In this document: in pieces, positions 55,448-62,214 of the stretch | Numbering within the stretch: the first letter of the stretch is position 1 | How the letters are laid out: every line of letters starts with the position of its first letter | From: Pseudomonas pharyngis | GTDB lineage: Bacteria; Pseudomonadota; Gammaproteobacteria; Pseudomonadales; Pseudomonadaceae | Assembly: GCF_021602345.1 (NCBI RefSeq) | Contig: NZ_BQID01000002.1 | Coordinates: 496,001-560,000, forward strand | Direction of reading: 5' to 3' | Length of the DNA stretch: 64,000 bases | Made by a program: the position numbers and the translations under genes | The notes under the pieces: generated by a model | What the model was told of the DNA's origin: nothing | Databases searched by the model: none | What the model saw: only the letters and a program-made list of their open reading frames with translations

Positions 55448-55495
55448 ACTCCCGGGTCGTTGGGCGTTATCACGCCCAACGACCCGGGAGTTTTT
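55448..55495 (+). terminator. Strong intrinsic terminator after the ahpD-oye-tautomerase operon
   Basis: A perfect 20-bp stem (ACTCCCGGGTCGTTGGGCGT paired with its complement) with a TATC loop, ending in a T-run (TTTTT) on the plus strand. It separates the operon from kefF. Confidence 0.92.
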
Positions 55496-55533
55496 GCGTT
55501 CTATATGAACACTGATTTATCGTGGAATATTCA

Positions 55534-56055
55534 ATGATTCTGATCATTTATGCTCACCCGTACCCGGACAAATCCACGGTAAACGCGGCCATGCTCAAGC
55601 AGGCAGCCACTCATCCTGATGTCGTCATCCGCTCTCTCTACGCGCTTTATCCCGACTTCAACATCGACGTCGAGGCCGAACAGCGGGCGGTTGAAAAGGC
55701 TGACCTGGTAGTGCTGCAACATCCAATGTACTGGTACAGCTACCCTCCCCTGATGAAATTGTGGATCGATAATGTATTCACCCATGGCTGGGCCTACGGC
55801 AAACACGCCCATGCGCTTAAAGACAAACCTCTGTTGTGGGCAGTTACGACCGGCGGCGACGAGGATCACTTCGGCATCGGTGCCCATCCCGGTTTTTCTG
55901 TACTGGCTCAGCCACTGCAAGCTACGGCTATCTATTGCCATATGCGCTGGCTGGAGCCTGTGGTTTTCCATGGCGCGTATACCGCGGACCCAACTGCCCT
56001 GCACACACACCTCGAGCACTACAGCGCACGTCTGACCGCTGGCAAGGAAGATTGA
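55534..56055 (+). CDS. kefF: KefF-like NAD(P)H:quinone oxidoreductase
   Basis: A 173-residue flavodoxin-fold NAD(P)H dehydrogenase of the KefF/MdaB family: [36 protein letters not shown] and the TTGGDEDHF loop. KefF is the ancillary activator of the KefC potassium channel and a quinone reductase. Its start at 55534 is chosen for the normal N-terminus; a GTG four codons upstream is possible. It ends 1 bp before kefC, so the pair is one unit. Confidence 0.9.
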   Translation: MILIIYAHPYPDKSTVNAAMLKQAATHPDVVIRSLYALYPDFNIDVEAEQRAVEKADLVVLQHPMYWYSYPPLMKLWIDNVFTHGWAYGKHAHALKDKPLLWAVTTGGDEDHFGIGAHPGFSVLAQPLQATAIYCHMRWLEPVVFHGAYTADPTALHTHLEHYSARLTAGKED

Positions 56056-56056
56056 T

Positions 56057-57898
56057 ATGGAAACTCACAGCCTGATTGAAATGCTCATTTACCTGGGTGC
56101 GGCGGCATTGATAGTACCGATTGCCGTGCGACTGGGGCTGGGCCCTGTGCTCGGCTACCTGATTGCCGGCTGCCTGATCGGCCCATGGGGGCTGAAGCTG
56201 GTAACGGATGTGAAGTCCATTTTGGAGTTTGCCGAAATCGGCGTCGTACTGATGCTTTTCATCATCGGCCTGGAACTTGATCCCAAACGGCTCTGGGCTA
56301 TGCGCCGAATGGTATTCGGCGGCGGCGCCTTGCAAATGCTGGTCTGTGGCGCGGCGATTGCGGTGTTTTGCGTCGCATTGGGCCTGAACTGGACGGCAGC
56401 GCTGTTGGTCGGCTTGACGCTGAGCCTGTCGTCGACCGCAATCGCCATGCAAGCCATGAACGAACGCAACATGACCTCGACCGCCGTGGGCCGCAGCAGT
56501 TTTGCCGTGCTGCTGTTCCAGGACATCGCGGCCATTCCGCTGGTGGCAATGATTCCACTGCTGGCGGCACATGGCGGCACGCCGTCGGGTGCAGAACTGG
56601 CGATATCGGTCGCCAAAATCGTCGGGGCGATCGGCGCGGTCGTCGTGTTAGGCCAGTACGTTTCCCGCCCGGTGTTGCGCTTCGTGGCGCGCTCCGGATT
56701 GCGCGAAATCTTCAGCGCCGTGGCGCTGTTTCTGGTGTTCGGGTTCGGCTTTCTGCTGGAAGAAGCCGGTTTGTCGATGGCCATGGGCGCCTTTCTTGCC
56801 GGCGTGCTGTTGGCCAGCTCCGAATACCGGCACGCCCTGGAAAGCGACATCGAGCCGTTCAAGGGGCTACTGCTCGGCTTGTTCTTTATCGGCGTAGGTA
56901 TGTCGATCGACTTCGGCACGCTGATCAATGCACCGCTGCTGGTCTTGACCCTGACCCTGGGCTTTATAATGATCAAGCTGCTGGTGATCAAACTGCTCGG
57001 GCGCTTCCTGAATGTTCCCGCTGACCAGCGCTCCTGGCAGGCGGTGTTTCTCGGCCAGGGCAGTGAATTTGCGTTCGTCGTGTTTGGCGCTGCAACGGTG
57101 GCCGGAATTCTGGTCGACCCGTGGGGGAAAAGCCTGACACTAGCTGTAGCCTTGTCCATGTGTGTCACGCCGTTGCTGATTCTGCTGCTTAACCGCCAGG
57201 AATCCTCCGGCAAACAGGCCGAAGGGGACGCCGACACGATCGACCAGAAAAATCCGCGGGTGATCATCGCCGGCTTCGGGCGATTCGGCCAGGTCGCCGG
57301 TCGCTTGCTGATGTCTTGCGGCTTTGAGGTAGTGGTGCTGGATCACGACCCCGACCATATCGAGACGCTGCGCAAATTCGGCGTCAAGGTGTTTTACGGG
57401 GATGCTACTCGTCTGGATTTATTGCATGCCGCCGGTGCTGACCAGGCGGTGGTGCTGATCAACGCCATCGACGATCAGGCCGACAACTTGAGACTGACCC
57501 AACTGGCCCAGGAGCACTTTCCTGACTTGAGGTTGGTGGTGCGCGCGCGCGACATGGGCCACATCATTACCTTGCGCCAGATGGGCATCGAGGCGGTCGA
57601 GCGGGAAACCTTCGAAAGTGCGCTGTCCTTGGGACGCAGGGCGCTGGAGTACCTGGGCATTGGGCGATACGAAGCCCGCGAGCGAGCGGATCGATTCCGT
57701 CGGCTGAATCTTGAGATGCTTGAGGACATGGCCGCACAACCGGTGGAGGATACCGAATACAAGTACGACGCCTACAAACGGGCCAACGCACTGTTGACGG
57801 AAATCTTCAACGAAGACCGCGCGCATCCCATCGTTAACTGGATCGGCGCCAATCCACACCCAAGCGATGAACAGGACCGCAAGGCAGATCAACCATAG
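56057..57898 (+). CDS. kefC: Glutathione-gated potassium/proton efflux protein KefC
   Basis: A 613-residue inner-membrane CPA2 transporter. Residues about 5-380 are the Na+/H+ exchanger-type membrane domain (12 or so helices). The regulatory loop [16 protein letters not shown] near residue 255 is the KefC signature. Residues about 398-515 are the RCK/KTN domain with NAD-type fold ([18 protein letters not shown]). Binding of electrophile-glutathione adducts opens it, acidifying the cytoplasm and protecting against electrophiles. It starts right after kefF with AAGGAAGAT. Paired with the thiol-stress genes, it fits defence against GSH-reactive compounds. Confidence 0.95.
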   Translation: METHSLIEMLIYLGAAALIVPIAVRLGLGPVLGYLIAGCLIGPWGLKLVTDVKSILEFAEIGVVLMLFIIGLELDPKRLWAMRRMVFGGGALQMLVCGAAIAVFCVALGLNWTAALLVGLTLSLSSTAIAMQAMNERNMTSTAVGRSSFAVLLFQDIAAIPLVAMIPLLAAHGGTPSGAELAISVAKIVGAIGAVVVLGQYVSRPVLRFVARSGLREIFSAVALFLVFGFGFLLEEAGLSMAMGAFLAGVLLASSEYRHALESDIEPFKGLLLGLFFIGVGMSIDFGTLINAPLLVLTLTLGFIMIKLLVIKLLGRFLNVPADQRSWQAVFLGQGSEFAFVVFGAATVAGILVDPWGKSLTLAVALSMCVTPLLILLLNRQESSGKQAEGDADTIDQKNPRVIIAGFGRFGQVAGRLLMSCGFEVVVLDHDPDHIETLRKFGVKVFYGDATRLDLLHAAGADQAVVLINAIDDQADNLRLTQLAQEHFPDLRLVVRARDMGHIITLRQMGIEAVERETFESALSLGRRALEYLGIGRYEARERADRFRRLNLEMLEDMAAQPVEDTEYKYDAYKRANALLTEIFNEDRAHPIVNWIGANPHPSDEQDRKADQP

Positions 57899-57916
57899 CC
57901 CTGAGGGACAGCCGGG

Positions 57917-58246
57917 TCAGGCCGCCTCTTCCAGCTCTGCGAGAATCGCTTTTTTCATGGCGCCGATCGACCGGGATCCGGCCATGACTCGCAACAATCG
58001 ACCCTCATGGAAAACCGCCAGGGATGGCACCGCGCGGATACCGTACATTTGCGCAATGGTCGGAGACACCGCCACATCGATCTTGCCAAACGCAGCCAAC
58101 GCATGAAGTTTTTCTTCCAAGGCATGGAAGACTGGTTTCATTTCTTGGCAAGGCTTGCACCAGGACGCCGAAAACAGCACGACGCTACTGCCTTTGGCCA
58201 CAAAGCGGGCGAATTGTGGGGCACTCAACTCAACGATACGGCTCAT
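57917..58246 (-). CDS. Thioredoxin-family protein
   Basis: A 109-residue thioredoxin with active site C30-K-P-C33 in FSASWCKPCQEM rather than the standard WCGPC, and the cis-proline in AVPSLAVF. GAGG lies 8-9 bp before the ATG at 58246. It is last in a minus-strand operon tetR-dsbA-trx. It would reduce protein mixed disulfides formed during thiol stress. Confidence 0.9.
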   Translation of the reverse strand: MSRIVELSAPQFARFVAKGSSVVLFSASWCKPCQEMKPVFHALEEKLHALAAFGKIDVAVSPTIAQMYGIRAVPSLAVFHEGRLLRVMAGSRSIGAMKKAILAELEEAA

Positions 58247-58309
58247 TTTGACCTCGTGTTTAAGGCGATGGGCAGGCGGTCGGTTTAAGGGCCGCATGAC
58301 CATTGCCAA

Positions 58310-59011
58310 TCAAATTTTGCAACCATCGATCCCGCAGACCTGGCCAATGAACGCGTCATCGTTGACTCCGGCCTTTGTCTGCATTTTATTCAGCGCCTCG
58401 AGAAACGCGGCCTCAGGCTGAGCCCCCGATAACGAGAACGCATTATTGAAGACAAACATCGGAACGCCTGAACCCAGTTGCGCGGCGATTTGCTCGTCCT
58501 CTTCCATCTCCACACGCAGCTCAACGGATGACTCCGCCAGTCGGAACGACTCATCCGATACACCGGCTGCCCGAGCAATGGCTTCCAGGCTGCCTTGATC
58601 AAACAGTGATTGCCCGTGAGTGGTGCTTTGCTCGTACAGCGCTTCCACCAGGTGTTTTTTCACATCGGCGTCTGTGACGGCCTTGACCAGTACGTGGGCC
58701 TGCGTGGTATCGCCAAACAGCATGGTGTCAAAGCGGTAGTCCAAGCCGTCGGCCCGACCATATTGACTCACCGTGCTGATCATCGCCTCAACCGAACTGG
58801 GATTACCAAGCTTGCGTTTAAGCGCCGCAATCATCGGCTCTGGCGCGTGGTTTGCCGCCAGGCGATACGCTCTGATGTTGATCTGTACCTGGTCTTTCTC
58901 GGCAAACTGATCAAGCGCTTTCTCGAATCGACGCTTGGCAATCCAGCACCAGGGGCACACATAATCAGACCAGATATCGACTACATATTTTTTCGAAGGG
59001 GTTTGCATCAT
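58310..59011 (-). CDS. FrnE-like DsbA-family oxidoreductase
   Basis: A 233-residue DsbA-fold protein of the FrnE (2-hydroxychromene-2-carboxylate isomerase-like) group. The active site is C19-P-W-C22 in SDYVCPWCWIAKRRFE. It lacks a signal peptide, so it is cytosolic. It is 63 bp upstream of the thioredoxin gene and 11 bp after the tetR stop. It probably handles S-thiolated cytosolic proteins or small disulfides. Confidence 0.88.
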   Translation of the reverse strand: MMQTPSKKYVVDIWSDYVCPWCWIAKRRFEKALDQFAEKDQVQINIRAYRLAANHAPEPMIAALKRKLGNPSSVEAMISTVSQYGRADGLDYRFDTMLFGDTTQAHVLVKAVTDADVKKHLVEALYEQSTTHGQSLFDQGSLEAIARAAGVSDESFRLAESSVELRVEMEEDEQIAAQLGSGVPMFVFNNAFSLSGAQPEAAFLEALNKMQTKAGVNDDAFIGQVCGIDGCKI

Positions 59012-59022
59012 TTATCCTGTAT

Positions 59023-59601
59023 TCAAAGAAATTGAGACCCGGCCAGCGTGTCAAGCAAATGGTCGAAGCCAGCCAACGGGTCGGCTGATCGGCCCAATGT
59101 CCAGTTGATAAGGCTTGCGCCTTCCAACGTGCTCAGCAACATGAAGGCGTACACTTGCACAGGCTTGTTCAACGACCAGCTGTGCTGCTGAGCCGCGTCA
59201 TTGAGCGTGCTTTGCAGCCAGTCAAGCTGGGATTCAAAGAAGTCCCGAGTCAGCCCTTGCAGCGACAATGGCAACGCCGCCATTTCTGCTGCCAGCGCAC
59301 CGCATAGCGGTAACAGCCCGTCATTGGCGCTGATAACGAAAAGCCGGGAGAACGCACGCAGGCGCTGCAGCGGATCGGCATGTATGGCTTCGATTGATGC
59401 CAGAGTCTCATTGAAGCGAGCGATATAGTCCTTGATCAACTCCGCGCCCAGGCACTCCTTGGTCGGGAAGTGATGATGGATACTGGCTTTTCTGATGCCA
59501 ATTTGCATCGCAAGATCGGCGTAGCTGAATGCTGAATAGCCTTTGGAACGCATATGCGTTTCTGCGGCATTGAGTAGCGCAGCTTTGGTCGTGATGGACA
59601 T
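59023..59601 (-). CDS. TetR-family thiol/electrophile-responsive regulator (paralogue 2)
   Basis: A 192-residue TetR protein with the shared HTH (FSYADLAMQIGIRKASIHHHFPTKE). The conserved sensor-like cysteine is C100 in LPLCGALAAE; an extra C50 lies in FPTKECLG near the DNA-binding helix. It is first in the tetR-dsbA-trx operon. A terminator separates it from sdr upstream. It probably binds the palindromic operators. No strong site lies at its own start. Confidence 0.87.
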   Translation of the reverse strand: MSITTKAALLNAAETHMRSKGYSAFSYADLAMQIGIRKASIHHHFPTKECLGAELIKDYIARFNETLASIEAIHADPLQRLRAFSRLFVISANDGLLPLCGALAAEMAALPLSLQGLTRDFFESQLDWLQSTLNDAAQQHSWSLNKPVQVYAFMLLSTLEGASLINWTLGRSADPLAGFDHLLDTLAGSQFL

Positions 59602-59652
59602 TTAAGACTCCTGTAGCCAGCCTTCAGCCGCCTTCACCGTTCATCGGTAAAG

Positions 59653-59685
59653 GCGTGAAACTCCCGCAATGGGAGCTTCACACGC
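59653..59685 (-). terminator. Terminator-like hairpin between sdr and tetR2
   Basis: GCGTGAA-A-CTCCC pairs with GGGAG-C-TTCAC-ACGC around a 5-nt loop, with minor mismatches. It is placed just after the sdr stop on the minus strand and before the tetR-dsbA-trx operon. The following sequence is only weakly U-rich. Confidence 0.55.
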
Positions 59686-59702
59686 TTTGCTTGCCGCTAT
59701 GG

Positions 59703-60476
59703 TCAGGCACGAACGGCCATGATGCCGGCATCCACGTCCCAAATAGCACCCGTCACCCAGGACGTTTTGTCCGAGAGCAGGAACAGGATCGTGTTAGCGA
59801 CATCTTCGGGAACACCGACGCGGCCCAGTGGGTGGAAATCGTTCAGCGACTTCATCGCCTCCGGGATCGCGTCCTTGTCCATGAACCCTTCGTAGATCGA
59901 GGTGTGGACGATGCCTGGCGAAACGGCGTTCACGCGGATACCCGAGTGAGCCAATTCAATTGCCAGGTTACGTGTCATCGCATGCAGACCCGCCTTGGCC
60001 ATGGAGTAAGCGGAAGCCGGCGAATTTGCCAGTGCAGCCTGTGCGCCGATGGAGCCGACGTTGACGATGGCACCTTCGCGCTTGGCCGCAAGCATGTTCT
60101 TGACCACGGCCTGGGTGATGAAAAAGGTCGCACGGTTGATCGACAGGTACATGTCGTACTCGGCCTCATCGTGCTCGGTGAAAGCCTTAGGAATGAAGAT
60201 CCCGGCTGAGTTCACCATCAGGCTGATATCGGTGTGGTTGGCGTTGATTTCCGAGCGAACTGCGTTCATGCCCGCTTCAGTCATCAGGTTAGCAACGATC
60301 ACCGACACAGAGCCAAGCGGGCTCAGCTCTTTGCGGACGGCATCGGCCTTGTCTTGCTTGCTGCCGGTGAGTACCACGCTGCCGCCGGCCTTGAGCACCA
60401 TGCGGGCCGTTTCCAAGCCCATGCCACTGGTGCCGCCAACGACCAACAGCTTCTTGCCTTTAAAAAAGTTGTTCAT
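59703..60476 (-). CDS. Short-chain dehydrogenase/reductase
   Basis: A 257-residue classical SDR. It has the cofactor loop GGTSGMG (about 14-20), the NSAG strand, and the triad S142, Y157 and K161 in NVGSIG and YSMAKAG. NADP(H)-dependent carbonyl reduction is expected. It follows osmC (94 bp apart) on the minus strand, under the 61179 operator. Its substrate is unknown; an aldehyde or quinone detoxification role is inferred. Confidence 0.9.
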   Translation of the reverse strand: MNNFFKGKKLLVVGGTSGMGLETARMVLKAGGSVVLTGSKQDKADAVRKELSPLGSVSVIVANLMTEAGMNAVRSEINANHTDISLMVNSAGIFIPKAFTEHDEAEYDMYLSINRATFFITQAVVKNMLAAKREGAIVNVGSIGAQAALANSPASAYSMAKAGLHAMTRNLAIELAHSGIRVNAVSPGIVHTSIYEGFMDKDAIPEAMKSLNDFHPLGRVGVPEDVANTILFLLSDKTSWVTGAIWDVDAGIMAVRA

Positions 60477-60570
60477 TTCAGACTCCGGTTATCCAGAACT
60501 ATTTAGGGTCGGCACCAGGGCAGTTGGCCGCTGGTGCACACAAGGATTGAATCAATTTGCCGTGGGCGAA

Positions 60571-61125
60571 TCAGCCCTCACGCACTTCCAGAGTAGGGAC
60601 CATACGGATGGCTCGCGAGAAGTTGGCGTAGTTGACCGAGGTTTTCAGCACAACTTTGTGCAACTCTTCAACACGCTCACGGGAGGCGTCGGTGTGCAGG
60701 CGCACCACCACGCTCACTTCGTCGTAGCCTGGGTTGACGCTCTCGTCGATGCCCAGGAAGCCACGCAGATCGAGGGTGCCGTCTGTCTCGATTTCCAGGC
60801 TATGGATCTTGATGCCCATCATCGCGGCATTGGCGGCGTAACCGACTGACATGCAGGCGTTGAGAGCAGCCATCAGCAGTTCTTGCGGGTTTGGTGCAGA
60901 GTTCTGGCCGAGCAATTCGTTGGGCTCATCGGCGGCAATTTCAAAATTACGCGAGTGGGTCTCACCTGCCAGGCTGTAGCGGTTCACTTTGGCGACAGAA
61001 CGCGTCTGGCCTTTCCACTCAGTCTTGACGTTGAAACTTGCATGGCGCTTGGTCGCATCCTCAGCTACACCTTGTGCAAACTGCTGGAGTGCGGCGACGT
61101 CGATACCGTTCAGGTTGTTGCTCAT
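60571..61125 (-). CDS. OsmC-family thiol peroxidase-like protein (single cysteine)
   Basis: A 184-residue OsmC-family protein: residues PNPQELLMAALNACMSVGYA carry the first conserved cysteine, C91. The second OsmC cysteine, expected near the C-terminus, is not present; the equivalent segment reads LKTSVNYANFSR. Classical OsmC uses both cysteines to reduce organic hydroperoxides, so this protein may act differently or bind a partner. GAGAGGA precedes the ATG at 61125. An 18-bp operator lies 53 bp upstream. It complements the hydrolase at 10.1 kb, whose usual OsmC half is missing. Confidence 0.85.
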   Translation of the reverse strand: MSNNLNGIDVAALQQFAQGVAEDATKRHASFNVKTEWKGQTRSVAKVNRYSLAGETHSRNFEIAADEPNELLGQNSAPNPQELLMAALNACMSVGYAANAAMMGIKIHSLEIETDGTLDLRGFLGIDESVNPGYDEVSVVVRLHTDASRERVEELHKVVLKTSVNYANFSRAIRMVPTLEVREG

Positions 61126-61178
61126 CTGCTTAATCCTCTCTGGATGGACCGGGCGTTTGGCCCGAAAGAGAAGCAACT

Positions 61179-61196
61179 CTACCAAGTAGTAGGTAG
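61179..61196. promoter_or_regulatory. Thiol-stress operator 4: CTACCAAGTAGTAGGTAG
   Basis: An 18-bp CTACC-N8-GGTAG palindrome. Read on the minus strand, CTACCTACTACTTGGTAG, it lies just upstream of the osmC-sdr operon and next to the AT-rich promoter region. Arms are identical to the sites at 9988, 34606 and 53598. Confidence 0.82.
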
Positions 61197-61248
61197 CTAA
61201 TCAAGCTATTTTATAAAAACCCCATAAACCGCTCAAAAAATGCAAAAA

Positions 61249-61274
61249 AAACGCCTCGATTATTCGAGGCGTTT
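61249..61274 (-). terminator. Intrinsic terminator of tetR paralogue 3
   Basis: AAACGCCTCGA and TCGAGGCGTTT form an 11-bp stem with a TTAT loop; on the minus strand a long T-run follows. It lies 32 bp past the stop of the 61.3-kb tetR gene. Confidence 0.85.
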
Positions 61275-61305
61275 ATGAGGTGACGGGCGTGCAATGCAAT
61301 AGTTT

Positions 61306-61881
61306 TTAATGACGCATGGTGTCTGCACGTAGCCCATTCAAAATCAAATCGAACCCGGTGGACTGCTCATAAGCGTCGCTCATTGCCCAGGAAACAAAAC
61401 TGCCCCCTTCCAATGTATTGAGGATGAGCCGAGCAACGTGCATTGCATTGAGCTCGGCCTTAATCTCCCCTCTCGCCTGGCCCAGCACGACATTGGCTTG
61501 AAGCCATTCAAGATGGATCTCGAAAAAGCCTCGGGTCATTTCCTTGAGCCTGACCGGTAATGCCAACAGCTCCGCAGCCAGTGCGCCGCACAACGGTAAC
61601 AATCCGTTTTCACTGCTCTGGGCGAACATCTGGGCAAATGCGTTCAGGCGCTCGACAATTTCCGTGTTTTCGTCATTTACCTGCTCCAATTGTTTTTTGA
61701 AGCGAAACAGATAGCTCTCGACGATGGCAATCGCAAGGCCTTCCTTGGTGGGAAAATGGTGATGGATACTCGCCTTTTTAATGCCGATATCCTCAGCCAG
61801 GTCGGCGTAGCTGAAGGCTGCATAGCCCTTGGTACGCAACAGGATTTCGGCGCTGCTCAGAAGATCGGAACGTGTACTCAT
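61306..61881 (-). CDS. TetR-family thiol/electrophile-responsive regulator (paralogue 3)
   Basis: A 191-residue TetR protein, closest to paralogue 1 (shared MSTRxDLL start, ETIGIKK-like HTH FSYADLAEDIGIKKASIHHHF, ESYLFRFKK). Its only cysteine is C98 in LPLCGALAAE. The ATG at 61881 removes an eight-codon extension without a ribosome site. It lies upstream of osmC-sdr on the same strand but has its own terminator. It is a strong candidate binder of the operator in front of osmC. Confidence 0.87.
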   Translation of the reverse strand: MSTRSDLLSSAEILLRTKGYAAFSYADLAEDIGIKKASIHHHFPTKEGLAIAIVESYLFRFKKQLEQVNDENTEIVERLNAFAQMFAQSSENGLLPLCGALAAELLALPVRLKEMTRGFFEIHLEWLQANVVLGQARGEIKAELNAMHVARLILNTLEGGSFVSWAMSDAYEQSTGFDLILNGLRADTMRH

Positions 61882-61956
61882 GATGAAGCATCCAGATTTT
61901 ATCAATCGGCCATCATAAATCAGTCATCCCTGAGTTGACAGTGCACAGCCCTCATG

Positions 61957-61988
61957 CATAACGCCCGATGCAAGCATCGGGCGTTATG
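61957..61988. terminator. Hairpin between tetR3 and ybdD
   Basis: CATAACGCCCGATG and CATCGGGCGTTATG form a perfect 14-bp stem with a CAAG loop, 14 bp after the ybdD stop on the minus strand. No clear U-run follows on either side, but position suggests termination of the cstA-ybdD transcript. Confidence 0.6.
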
Positions 61989-62001
61989 GGTTTACCTATT
62001 G

Positions 62002-62202
62002 TCAGCAACAGCGCGGCTGGCCGTTACCGCCGCCGTAGCGGGCTTGTTGGCGCTCCCGAAAGAACGTCTCGTAATCCATCAGCGGTTTGTGCGGGTGTTT
62101 GGTCTGCATGTGTTCCACATAAGTATCGTAATCAGGCATGCCGACCATCAGTCGTGCGGCCTGACCCAGATATTTACCCAGACGGCTCAGGTCATTGAAC
62201 AT
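62002..62202 (-). CDS. ybdD: YbdD/YjiX-family small protein
   Basis: A 66-residue protein of the YbdD/YjiX family that sits next to CstA-type transporters: [25 protein letters not shown] and a conserved [14 protein letters not shown]. It starts 12 bp after the cstA stop on the same strand, so they are co-transcribed. YbdD-type proteins are thought to support pyruvate/peptide uptake by CstA/BtsT. Confidence 0.9.
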   Translation of the reverse strand: MFNDLSRLGKYLGQAARLMVGMPDYDTYVEHMQTKHPHKPLMDYETFFRERQQARYGGGNGQPRCC

Positions 62203-62214
62203 CGCGCGCTCCCC

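Noticed and set aside
55448-55495. Large palindrome as a regulatory site
   Set aside because: Its 20-bp stem, short loop and T-run mark an ordinary intrinsic terminator.
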